NCBI GenBank assembly: GCA_021845835.1
Contig: JAJZVE010000243.1
Coordinates: forward strand, 1-6,982
DNA from: Pseudomonadota bacterium
Lineage (GTDB): Bacteria; Pseudomonadota; Alphaproteobacteria; Acetobacterales; Acetobacteraceae
Reading direction: 5' to 3'
DNA: 6,982 nt
Notes under the pieces: generated by a model
Databases searched by the model: none
What the model was told of the DNA's origin: nothing
What the model saw: only the letters and a program-made list of their open reading frames with translations
Shown: in pieces, positions 1 to 6,982 of the stretch
Layout of the letters: every line of letters begins with the position of its first letter
Position numbering within the stretch: position 1 is the stretch's first letter
Program-made: the position numbers and the translations under genes

Positions 1-9
1 TTCCGATCT
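1..9 (+). other. Probable residual sequencing-adapter sequence at contig edge
   Basis: The first nine bases, TTCCGATCT, are identical to the 3' end of the standard Illumina adapter (…CTCTTCCGATCT), and they sit exactly at the window edge. Read on the minus strand, they change the permease from the expected conserved Ala-Gly-Leu-Ala-Gly continuation to Ala-Gly-Asp-Arg, breaking family conservation right where the match begins. Both facts fit untrimmed adapter. A chance match cannot be excluded from sequence alone. Confidence 0.65.
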
Positions 10-620
10 CCGGCGGCCATCGCGCCGATGCCGAACACCAGCATGAACACGCGATAGACGTTGATGCCGAGCATGCCGACCATGCCGGAATCCTCGATGC
101 CCGCCCGCACGATCATGCCGAGCCGCGTGCGATAGAGCACCACGTACAGCGCGCCGAGCGCCACCGCGGCAATCGCCAGCACCACGATGCGATAGGTCGG
201 GTAGATCAGGAATCCCATCGGCGTGACGCCGGTGGCCCAGCTCGGTGGCGGCACCGACATGGTCAGGCTGCCGAACCCCAGACGCACCAGCTCCACGATG
301 ACGATGCCGATGCCGAAGGTGACCAGGATCTGGTCCTCCGGCGGACGGTCGTAGAACTGGCGGATGATCACCCGCTCCACCAGCGCGCCGAACGCCACCA
401 TGAACACCGCGCCCACCAGCACGGCAAGCTCGAACGAGCCGGTGGCATGGTACGCGACGTAGCCGGCATAGCCGCCGAGCATGAACATCGCGCCATGCGC
501 GAGGTTCAGCACCCCGAGCGTGCCGTAGATGATGGTCAGCCCTGAGCTGATCAGCGCCAGCAGCGCCCCCGACGCCAGCCCGTTGAACAGCTGCGAAAGG
601 AAGTTCGGCCAGGTGATCAT
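1..620 (-). CDS. livH: Branched-chain amino acid-type ABC transporter permease, LivH family (3' truncated)
   Basis: Inner-membrane permease subunit of a hydrophobic/branched-chain amino acid transport (HAAT) ABC importer; it would pair with a LivM-type permease and LivG/LivF ATPases, none of which lie in the window. Translating the minus strand from ATG at 620 gives about 204 credible residues. It opens MITWPNFLSQLFNGLASGALLA, followed by the LivH hallmark GLTIIYGTLGVLNLAHGAMF near residues 28-47. Later come a run of hydrophobic helices, the cytoplasmic segment YRTRLGMIVRAGIED and LGINVYRVF. LivH proteins are about 290-310 aa, so roughly the last third is missing off the left edge. The last two complete codons (Asp-Arg) probably derive from adapter. 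The start lies 20 bp after the binding-protein stop, consistent with one transcript. No strong Shine-Dalgarno is visible in that gap. The family is certain; the ligand is unknown, because such systems also carry urea, amides and other compounds. Confidence 0.93.
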   Translation of the reverse strand, partial: MITWPNFLSQLFNGLASGALLALISSGLTIIYGTLGVLNLAHGAMFMLGGYAGYVAYHATGSFELAVLVGAVFMVAFGALVERVIIRQFYDRPPEDQILVTFGIGIVIVELVRLGFGSLTMSVPPPSWATGVTPMGFLIYPTYRIVVLAIAAVALGALYVVLYRTRLGMIVRAGIEDSGMVGMLGINVYRVFMLVFGIGAMAAGDR

Positions 621-640
621 GCGGGCCGGCCGCGTCGCGA

Positions 641-1987
641 TCAGGTGTACGTGCCGAGCTTGCAGCCGAAGGCGTCGGGCGCCTGCATCACCCCCTCGCC
701 CGGCACCATCTCGATGACGTCCCAGTAGTCGTCGGGGGATTTCATGTCGGCCGGTTGCTTGCCGCGGACGATGACGACCGGCCGCACCAGCTGATGATCG
801 GCGCCGCGCATCCACACCTCGCCGACCATCGACTGGATGTGCTGCCCCGCCTCGAACGCCTTGATGACCGCGGGCGGATAGAACGTGCCGGCGCGTTCCA
901 CCGCGTCGGCCCACATGGCGAACGACATGTAGGAGTTCTCGGCGCCCCATTCCGGCTTGTAGCCGTACCTCTTCTCGAACGACTCGACAAACATCTTTGC
1001 CAGCGGGTACTGGTCCTGCAGTGTCCACCAGAAATCCGTCGCCGCGTACACGCCCGCCGTCAACTCGGCGCCGACCTCCTTGGCGAGGAACGGGATCTGG
1101 TACGGGATCACCAGCTTCTGCTTCGCCAGGATGCCGAACTGCTTCGCCTGCTGCGTGGACAGCACGGCGTCGTGCCCCCAGTTGATGTTCAGCAGCACGT
1201 CGGCGCCGGAATTGGCGACGTTGAGCAGATAGGAACTGTAGTCCGGCGCGCCCAGCGGCGCCACCTGGTTGGTCACCGTGGTCCAGCCGGCCGGCTTGAG
1301 ATATTCCTCCATCGACTTCTGCACGGTGTGGCCGTACGTATAGTCGGGCGTGAGGTAGGCCGCCTTCTTGTCCTTGCCGATGGTCCTGATCAGCACCGGC
1401 GCCAGCGCCGCTGCGGCGGTCTGGCCGTAGAAGCACTGGCGGAAACCGTAGCGCACGCAGTCCTTCCCGGTGGTGTCGTTGGAACCGGAGATGCCGGTCA
1501 CATACAGCACCTTCTCGCGCTGCGCGAACTTGTTCAGCGCCACCGCCACCGCGCTCGATGTCGAGCCGGTGATCAGCACCGCCTTGTTCTCGCTGATGAA
1601 GCGCGACTGCGCCTGCACCGCGGTGTTCGGCTTGGCCTCCGAGTCGGCCACGCCGAACTTGACCGTCTTGCCCAGCACGCCCTTGGTGGTCCTGGGCGAG
1701 ATCGCCCGCATCAGCGGATCGCCGCTGTTGAGATGCTCGACCGCGAGGATGTAGCCCTTGAGTTCGTCCTCGCCCTGCACGGCGTAGGTGCCGGTGCGCG
1801 GCACGGAGATGCCGATGAACACGGAATCGCCGGAGGAACCGGCGGGCCAGGTGCCGATCGGCGGCTGACTGTCCGCCGCCTGCGCCGCCTGCGGCAGTCC
1901 CGCCGGCAGCGCCGTCGCAGCCGCCAGGCCGACGCCGGCCTGCAGTATCTGCCGCCGCCGCGGCGCCCACGCCATCCCAGATGTCAT
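641..1987 (-). CDS. ABC transporter substrate-binding protein, LivK/Peripla_BP_6 type, Tat-like signal
   Basis: Periplasmic ligand receptor of 448 aa for the LivH-type importer encoded directly downstream. Residues 1-37 look like an export signal: arginines 10-12 (PRRRQILQAG), a hydrophobic stretch about 17-30, and an Ala-Gln-Ala cleavage site at 35-37. The RRR-Q-I-L pattern resembles a twin-arginine signal, although the consensus Phe is replaced by Ile. The mature part begins with the type-1 periplasmic-binding fold: FIGISVPRTGTYAVQGEDELKG around 57-78, with the family's Pro-x-Thr-Gly and Ala-Val-Glu-His-Leu-Asn features. It continues with a Gly-Ser-Thr-Ser-Ser loop at 141-145 and Thr-Pro-Asp-Tyr-x-Tyr-Gly at 213-219. 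Cysteines 177 and 185 are eight residues apart and could form a disulfide; a third is at 442. The start is supported by GGGAGGA at 1993-1999, five bases before the ATG. The ligand cannot be named. The family often binds branched-chain amino acids, but also urea, amides or aromatic compounds. Confidence 0.9.
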   Translation of the reverse strand: MTSGMAWAPRRRQILQAGVGLAAATALPAGLPQAAQAADSQPPIGTWPAGSSGDSVFIGISVPRTGTYAVQGEDELKGYILAVEHLNSGDPLMRAISPRTTKGVLGKTVKFGVADSEAKPNTAVQAQSRFISENKAVLITGSTSSAVAVALNKFAQREKVLYVTGISGSNDTTGKDCVRYGFRQCFYGQTAAAALAPVLIRTIGKDKKAAYLTPDYTYGHTVQKSMEEYLKPAGWTTVTNQVAPLGAPDYSSYLLNVANSGADVLLNINWGHDAVLSTQQAKQFGILAKQKLVIPYQIPFLAKEVGAELTAGVYAATDFWWTLQDQYPLAKMFVESFEKRYGYKPEWGAENSYMSFAMWADAVERAGTFYPPAVIKAFEAGQHIQSMVGEVWMRGADHQLVRPVVIVRGKQPADMKSPDDYWDVIEMVPGEGVMQAPDAFGCKLGTYT

Positions 1988-2035
1988 CGCCGTCCTCCCA
2001 GTGCGTCGGCAGCCCAGCGCCGCCCTTGTCGTTCC

Positions 2036-2055
2036 CCGGCGCGTCGAGGCGCCGG
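2036..2055 (-). repeat. Short inverted repeat in the leader of the binding-protein gene
   Basis: CCGGCGC at 2036-2042 and GCGCCGG at 2049-2055 are perfect inverted repeats around a 6-nt loop, about 50 nt upstream of the binding-protein start. In RNA this would be a 7-bp GC-only hairpin. No U-tract follows, so it is not a standard terminator. Such hairpins arise often by chance at this GC content, and no function is assigned. Confidence 0.25.
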
Positions 2056-2062
2056 AACCGCA

Positions 2063-2091
2063 ACGCTACGATGGGCGTGCGCGGCCGACAA
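2063..2091 (-). promoter_or_regulatory. Weak candidate sigma-70-type promoter for the substrate-binding protein
   Basis: On the minus strand, TTGTCG (2086-2091) and TAGCGT (2063-2068) are separated by 17 bp. The -35 matches 4 of 6 consensus positions and the -10 only 3 of 6. Its place in the 160-bp gap, downstream of the actP hairpin and about 75 bp before the start codon, is sensible, but the -10 is poor. This is the best candidate in the gap, not a firm call. Confidence 0.2.
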
Positions 2092-2094
2092 GCG

Positions 2095-2128
2095 CCTCGT
2101 GCCCCCGGTCGCCCGGGCGGGCACGAGG
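2095..2128 (-). terminator. GC-rich hairpin after actP, probable transcription terminator
   Basis: CCTCGTGCCC at 2095-2104 and GGGCACGAGG at 2119-2128 are a perfect 10-bp inverted repeat enclosing 14 nt. It begins 20 nt past the actP stop codon in the direction of transcription. It is the strongest hairpin seen between genes in the window, and its position is right for ending the DUF485-actP transcript. No run of T follows on the minus strand (CGCTTGTC comes next). It would therefore have to be a U-poor terminator of the kind seen in GC-rich genomes, or a 3'-end stabilising stem. Confidence 0.45.
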
Positions 2129-2147
2129 TCGCAAGGTAACAGCGTCG

Positions 2148-3818
2148 TCAGTGTCTTGCCGCCGCCTCCGCGCCGATGCCGGTCATCGAGCGGATATACT
2201 GGCCCTCGAACCGCGCCTGCTCCTCGACGGCACCCTGGCTGCTGTCCGTGATCGAAAACAGCCAGCAGCCGACGAAGGCGAGCGGCATCGAGAAGATCGC
2301 CGGCGAGTCGTAGGGGAAGATCGCCGCCTTGTGGTGCAGCACCAGCACCCAGATGCTCTTGCTCAGGACCGTCAGCACCGTGGCCACGATCAGCCCGAGC
2401 CAGCCGCCGAGCACGGCGCCGCGCGTGCTCAGCCGCTTCCAGTACATCGACAGGATCAGCACCGGGAAATTGGAGCTTGCGGCAATGGCGAAGGCGAGAC
2501 CGACCATGAAGGCGACGTTGATCTTCTCGAAGACGATGCCCAGCACGATGGCGACGATGCCAAGCACCAGCGTCGCCACCTTGGAGACGCGCATCTCCTC
2601 GCGTTCGTTGGCGCGGCCGTGACGGAACACGCTGGCGTAGAGGTCGTGGCTGATCGCCGAGGCGCCGGCGAGCGTCAGCCCCGACACCACGGCGAGGATG
2701 GTCGCGAACGCGACCGCCGAGATGAAGCCGAGCAGCAGATGCCCGCCCACCGCGTCGGCGAGCCACACCGCCGCCATGTTGCCGCCGCCGCGCAGCGCGC
2801 CCTGGGCGTCGAGGTAGCCGTGGTTGGTGGCGACCAGCGTGATCGCGCCGAAGCCGATGATGAAGGTGAGGATGTAGAAATAGCCGATGAACGTGGTCGC
2901 CCAGAACACCGACTTGCGGGCTTCCTTCTGGTCGGCGACGGTGAAGAACCGCATCAAAATGTGCGGCAGCCCCGCGGTGCCGAACATCAGCGCGAGACCA
3001 AGCGAGATCGCGGACACCGGATCCGCCACCATCGGCCCCGGCACCATGATCGCCGCGTGCTTCGGATGCACCTCCACCGCCCTGGCGAACAGCGCGTTCA
3101 GGTCGAAGCCGAACGCCGCCAGCACCAGCAGCGCCATCAGCGTCGCGCCGCCGAGCAGCAGGCACGCCTTGATGATCTGCACCCAGGTGGTCGCCAGCAT
3201 GCCGCCGAACGTGACATAGAGTATCATCAGCACGCCGACGATGATCTCCGCGTAGAGATAGTCGATGCCGAACAGCAGCTTGATCAACTGGCCGGCGCCG
3301 ACCATCTGCGCGATCAGGTAGAAGGCGACGACGACGATCGTGCCGGTGGCGGCGAGCGAGCGCATCGGCGTCTGGCTGAGCCGGTAGCTGACCACGTCGG
3401 CGAAGGTGAAGCGGCCGAGGTTGCGCAGCCGCTCCGCCATCAGCGCCATGATGATCGGCCAGCCGACCAGGAAGCCGATCGAGTAGATCAGCCCGTCATA
3501 ACCGCTGGTGTACACCAGCGCGGAAATGCCGAGGAACGAGGCAGCCGACATGTAGTCGCCGGCAATCGCAAGTCCGTTCTGCAGCCCGGTGATGTTGCCG
3601 CCCGCGGTGTAGAACACCGCCGCCGAGCGCGTGCGCTTCGCCGCCCACCAGGTGATGCCGAGCGTGAACAGCACGAACACCACGAACATGACGATCGCGC
3701 TGACGTTGGTGGCCTGCTTCTCGGTCTGGCCCACCGCCTCGGCGGCAAAGGCCGGGGCGGCCAGCAGCGCGCCGAGCGCGCCGGCGGGCAGCGGGCGCAG
3801 CTTCCGTGTCGCGCTCAT
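2148..3818 (-). CDS. actP: Cation/acetate symporter ActP (SSS family)
   Basis: Inner-membrane solute:sodium symporter-family permease that takes up acetate and other short monocarboxylates using a cation gradient. The 556-aa length is close to the 549 aa of E. coli ActP, and similarity runs end to end. A hydrophobic N-terminus with Ala-Phe-Ala-Ala around 23-26 resembles the cleavable leader of E. coli ActP. Diagnostic segments follow: [20 protein letters not shown] (69-88), [20 protein letters not shown] (91-110), [15 protein letters not shown] (204-218), [17 protein letters not shown] (278-294), the [20 protein letters not shown] region (364-383) and [13 protein letters not shown] (440-452). 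The many hydrophobic segments fit the family's roughly 13 helices. The start is fixed by an ATGA overlap (3815-3818) with the upstream DUF485 gene, implying translational coupling, and GAGGGCG precedes the ATG. No frameshift or missing segment is seen. The ligase that would activate the imported acid is transcribed divergently next door. Confidence 0.97.
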   Translation of the reverse strand: MSATRKLRPLPAGALGALLAAPAFAAEAVGQTEKQATNVSAIVMFVVFVLFTLGITWWAAKRTRSAAVFYTAGGNITGLQNGLAIAGDYMSAASFLGISALVYTSGYDGLIYSIGFLVGWPIIMALMAERLRNLGRFTFADVVSYRLSQTPMRSLAATGTIVVVAFYLIAQMVGAGQLIKLLFGIDYLYAEIIVGVLMILYVTFGGMLATTWVQIIKACLLLGGATLMALLVLAAFGFDLNALFARAVEVHPKHAAIMVPGPMVADPVSAISLGLALMFGTAGLPHILMRFFTVADQKEARKSVFWATTFIGYFYILTFIIGFGAITLVATNHGYLDAQGALRGGGNMAAVWLADAVGGHLLLGFISAVAFATILAVVSGLTLAGASAISHDLYASVFRHGRANEREEMRVSKVATLVLGIVAIVLGIVFEKINVAFMVGLAFAIAASSNFPVLILSMYWKRLSTRGAVLGGWLGLIVATVLTVLSKSIWVLVLHHKAAIFPYDSPAIFSMPLAFVGCWLFSITDSSQGAVEEQARFEGQYIRSMTGIGAEAAARH

Positions 3819-4135
3819 TGCACGCCCTCGCGGATGCGGTGCGTCAGTTTGTCGTATTCGCCGTTGGCGCGCAGCACATAGAGGCCGGTGAGCAGGATCG
3901 CGATCACGATGACGGCGAGACCGACCGGGAAGGCGAGCGTGATGGCGCCGCCCACCGACAGGCCCAGTAGTCCCTTGTCGAACCCGACGACCAGGATGAA
4001 GCCGTAATAGATCGCCAACATAACGATGGCGATCGTCCAGCTGAAGCGCCCTCGCCTCGCCGCCAGTTCGGCAAAGGCAGGATTTCGTCGCACCTTCTCG
4101 GCAAAATCGGCATTTACGGCCACGTGCGGCGCCAT
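3815..4135 (-). CDS. DUF485 family inner-membrane protein (YjcH-like)
   Basis: Small membrane protein of 106 aa, the standard partner encoded immediately upstream of actP in many Proteobacteria (yjcH in E. coli). Its biochemical role is not established; association with or assistance to the symporter is inferred from the recurring gene pair. The sequence shows an amphipathic cytoplasmic N-terminus ([21 protein letters not shown], 11-31), then two hydrophobic segments at about 32-51 and 67-89. The family's C-terminal signature [16 protein letters not shown] lies at 88-103. The reading frame stays open upstream to 4330, but ATG at 4135 is preferred. It gives the usual family length, the family homology starts here, and GGGGGA (4141-4146) lies five bases ahead. 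Longer starts would cover the promoter region. The stop overlaps the actP start by 4 bp. Confidence 0.93.
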   Translation of the reverse strand: MAPHVAVNADFAEKVRRNPAFAELAARRGRFSWTIAIVMLAIYYGFILVVGFDKGLLGLSVGGAITLAFPVGLAVIVIAILLTGLYVLRANGEYDKLTHRIREGVQ

Positions 4136-4151
4136 CTTGGTCCCCCGGGTG

Positions 4152-4226
4152 TTTGCGGTCGCGATATCCTTTTGCGCCAGCGTCGCATCATATGACAAGG
4201 GGGTAATGAATTTGCTCCGCATTTGC
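4152..4226 (+). promoter_or_regulatory. Cluster of four TTTGC boxes in the divergent control region
   Basis: TTTGC occurs at 4152-4156, 4171-4175, 4211-4215 and 4222-4226, all on the plus strand (GCAAA on the minus). The last two form ATTTGC-N5-ATTTGC, an 11-bp repeat close to one DNA turn. This T-rich word is unexpected four times in 75 bp of GC-rich DNA. The family of short-chain acyl-CoA regulators that includes RamB and PccR recognises TTTGCAAA-like half-sites near acetate and propionate genes. The boxes here share the TTTGC half but not the AAA half. Operator function is inferred from sequence and gene context. The 227-bp region 4136-4362 contains no credible gene. Confidence 0.4.
4187..4215 (-). 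promoter_or_regulatory. Candidate promoter of DUF485-actP with non-consensus -35
   Basis: TATGAT (4187-4192 on the minus strand) matches 5 of 6 bases of the sigma-70 -10 consensus. It would start transcription near 4180, about 45 nt ahead of the DUF485 start. At the ideal 17-bp spacing, the -35 position (4210-4215) reads GCAAAT, which is not a -35 hexamer but is one of the repeated ATTTGC boxes. A good -10 with a regulatory box in place of the -35 is typical of activator-dependent promoters. The call is inference; no other element in this gap looks better. Confidence 0.4.
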
Positions 4227-4242
4227 GACAAGCCTTGACGCA
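4224..4242. repeat. 19-bp imperfect palindrome, possible operator
   Basis: TGCGACAAG and CTTGACGCA flank a single central C at 4233. Eight of nine base pairs match; the only mismatch is A4228 against A4238. The palindrome overlaps the last TTTGC box and sits upstream of the candidate actP promoter, between the two divergent genes. Dyad symmetry of this size suits a dimeric regulator, but chance cannot be ruled out. Confidence 0.35.
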
Positions 4243-4347
4243 GGTCGATGATGCGGACCCGGGGTGCGGCCGCCGGCAGGCGCCGCTGGCGTCGTTTCGC
4301 CGTCTGGTCCCGGCGCCGGACTCGGCGCATGCTCGGCCGAATTGCGC

Positions 4348-4355
4348 GGGAGGAA
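4348..4355 (+). promoter_or_regulatory. Ribosome binding site that fixes the acyl-CoA synthetase start
   Basis: GGGAGGAA lies seven bases ahead of ATG 4363. The frame is open further upstream to an ATG at 4264, but the 33 extra residues are low-complexity Gly/Ala/Pro and precede the recognisable ACAS N-terminal domain. The strong Shine-Dalgarno therefore decides the start at 4363. Confidence 0.8.
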
Positions 4356-4362
4356 CGTCGCC

Positions 4363-6252
<1,890 letters not shown>

Positions 6253-6279
6253 GCCGCCGGCAGCGTCTCCCGCGGCGGC
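6253..6279 (+). terminator. Weak hairpin candidate after prpE
   Basis: GCCGCCG at 6253-6259 and CGGCGGC at 6273-6279 can form a 7-bp stem with a 13-nt loop, starting right after the stop codon. CCCGCC (6241-6246) could pair instead with GGCGGG (6277-6282). No T-run follows, and such GC stems are common by chance here, so terminator function is doubtful. Confidence 0.22.
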
Positions 6280-6286
6280 GGGCACG

Positions 6287-6295
6287 TGGTATAAG
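6287..6295 (+). promoter_or_regulatory. Candidate extended -10 promoter for the exported protein gene
   Basis: TG-G-TATAAG at 6287-6295 is a TGn-extended -10 element, with the hexamer matching 5 of 6 consensus bases. It stands out as the only AT-rich word in the 72-bp gap. Transcription would begin near 6302, leaving a leader of about 23 nt before ATG 6325. No -35 is visible at the standard distance, which extended -10 promoters tolerate. It suggests the downstream gene can be transcribed independently of prpE. Confidence 0.35.
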
Positions 6296-6324
6296 GCGGG
6301 GCGCCCGCAGCGCCTGGAGGCTCC

Positions 6325-6936
6325 ATGTCGATCCGTCGCCGCGTTCTGCTCGCCGCTGCCGTCGCCGCTGCCGTCGCCGTCCGGCGCGGCGCCGCGGCGG
6401 CGCCGAATCCCGCCCGCATCCGCGGCACCATCCAATCCGTCACCGGCACCTATCTGCGCATCGCCACGCGCGACGGGCGGACGGTGACGGTGGCGGTGGC
6501 CGAGGATGCGACGATCTCCATCGTCGCGCCCGCCCGCATCGAGGACATCAGGCCCGGCAGCTTCATCGGCACCGCGGCGATGCCGCAGCCGGACGGCACG
6601 CAGATGGCGATGGAGGTGCATGTGTTCCCCGAATCCATGCGCGGCGTGGGGGAAGGGTTCCATCCGTGGGACCTTGCGCCGCAGAGCACCATGACCAACG
6701 GCACCGTCGGCACCGTCACCGGCAGCGCCGGGCGGCAGTTGACGGTGAAGTACCGCGGCGGCGAGCAGACGGTGGTGGTGCCGCCGGAGGCGCCGATCGT
6801 CAGCTACCAGCCGGGCAGTGCCGCCGATCTGGTGCCGGGCGCGCACGTCATCATCGCCGCCGCGCCGTCCACCGACGGGATGCTGCGCGCCACGCGCATC
6901 GCCGTCGGCAAGGATGGCATGACGCCGCCGATGTAG
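6325..6936 (+). CDS. Exported two-repeat beta-rich protein, DUF5666-like, function unknown
   Basis: A 203-aa predicted secreted protein with no known enzymatic motif. The N-terminus (RRR at 4-6, then a hydrophobic stretch 7-19 and Ala-rich residues 23-26) looks like a Sec or Tat signal peptide. An Arg-Arg pair at 20-21 just before the presumed cleavage point is unusual. The mature part is an internal duplication. Repeat 1 (about 32-101) and repeat 2 (about 123-195) share G-T-[IV]-x-[ST]-V-T-G, then an R-x-G-x-x-x-T-V-x-V strand, then a Pro-Gly-[SA] turn and a Pro-x-x-Asp-Gly hairpin. This alternating pattern fits small beta-barrel units like those of DUF5666 proteins. A distinctive linker (PESMRGVGEGFHPWD, 102-116) joins the halves. 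There is no cysteine, catalytic triad or metal motif. GGAGG at 6316-6320 sits four bases before the ATG. The gene follows prpE by 72 bp in the same direction; a functional link is not evident. Confidence 0.75.
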   Translation: MSIRRRVLLAAAVAAAVAVRRGAAAAPNPARIRGTIQSVTGTYLRIATRDGRTVTVAVAEDATISIVAPARIEDIRPGSFIGTAAMPQPDGTQMAMEVHVFPESMRGVGEGFHPWDLAPQSTMTNGTVGTVTGSAGRQLTVKYRGGEQTVVVPPEAPIVSYQPGSAADLVPGAHVIIAAAPSTDGMLRATRIAVGKDGMTPPM

Positions 6937-6951
6937 GCCGCGCCGACGGAC

Positions 6952-6982
6952 ATGACGCCGGCCGAGGCCGCGGCGGCGATCG
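6952..6982 (+). CDS. Possible start of a downstream gene, cut by the window edge
   Basis: An ATG at 6952, 15 bp after the preceding stop, opens a frame reading Met-Thr-Pro-Ala-Glu followed by alanines and Ile to the window end. Only ten codons are visible and the upstream GACGGAC is a poor Shine-Dalgarno. The short spacing in the same direction is the main support; nothing can be said of its product. Confidence 0.25.
   Translation, partial: MTPAEAAAAI

Noticed and set aside
755..2251. A 498-codon plus-strand frame antisense to the binding-protein gene
   Set aside because: It has shadow-frame composition (His/Arg/Leu-rich), no Shine-Dalgarno-supported start and no family resemblance.
1984..3165. 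A 393-codon minus-strand frame overlapping actP in another frame
   Set aside because: It overlaps the coding sequence of actP on the same strand in a different frame and is low-complexity Arg/Gly/Ala. There is no evidence of overlapping coding.
2001..3881. A 626-codon open frame on the plus strand antisense to actP
   Set aside because: The predicted protein is Arg/His/Gln/Glu-rich with no fold, and it runs opposite to an unmistakable actP. This is a GC-driven shadow frame.
4235..4263. TTGACG at 4235-4240 as a -35 element for prpE
   Set aside because: The hexamer is good, but the -10 position 17-18 bp downstream is GC-only (CCCGGG), so no promoter can be supported; the word is also part of the palindrome at 4224-4242.
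4311..4320. Perfect palindrome-like CCGGCGCCGG upstream of prpE
   Set aside because: GC-only palindromes of this size are common by chance in such DNA, and this one has no neighbouring element to support a function.
4136..4330. N-terminal extension of the DUF485 protein from ATG 4330 (or ATG 4222)
   Set aside because: The extra residues are basic low-complexity sequence outside the family. They cover the likely promoter and operator region, and a good ribosome binding site exists for ATG 4135.
4264..4362. 33-residue N-terminal extension of the acyl-CoA synthetase from ATG 4264
   Set aside because: It is Gly/Ala/Pro-rich and has no homology to the family. The strong GGGAGGAA sits directly before ATG 4363, which gives the normal PrpE length.

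Overview
This is a very GC-rich, gene-dense chromosomal stretch. High GC, the type of branched-chain amino-acid-like ABC transport genes, and the DUF485-actP pair together suggest a Proteobacterium. An alphaproteobacterium of the Acetobacteraceae/Rhodospirillales kind is my best guess. That is inference from gene content and composition; there is no rRNA or other phylogenetic marker here.

Layout from left to right. Positions 1-620 (minus) hold the start of a LivH-type ABC permease whose 3' end is cut off by the window edge. The first 9 bases look like leftover sequencing adapter rather than genome. Positions 641-1987 (minus) encode the matching periplasmic substrate-binding protein, with a Tat-like signal peptide. 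A 160-bp gap (1988-2147) contains a 10-bp perfect hairpin just past the actP stop, and leader sequence for the binding protein. Positions 2148-4135 (minus) hold a two-gene operon: a small DUF485 membrane protein, then the cation/acetate symporter ActP, joined by an ATGA stop/start overlap. A 227-bp divergent control region (4136-4362) follows. Position 4363 onward (plus) encodes a 629-aa propionyl/acetyl-CoA synthetase (PrpE type). Next, at 6325-6936 (plus), is an exported two-repeat protein resembling DUF5666 proteins. A possible start of another gene lies at the right edge.

How it fits together: ActP imports acetate and other short monocarboxylates, and the divergently transcribed acyl-CoA synthetase activates short-chain acids to CoA thioesters. 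In E. coli, acs, yjcH and actP form one operon. Here the ligase and the transporter face away from each other across a shared control region. That region has four TTTGC motifs in 75 bp, two of them spaced 11 bp apart. One occupies exactly the -35 position of a good -10 element (TATGAT) for the DUF485-actP operon. This suggests a shared regulator that responds to short-chain acids or acyl-CoA. The ABC transporter genes downstream are probably a separate unit; their ligand cannot be read from the sequence.

I found no mobile element, CRISPR array, tRNA or rRNA, and nothing that amounts to a clearly new biological system. The most interesting items are the divergent control region, the uncharacterised exported duplicated-domain protein, and the adapter-like contig end.
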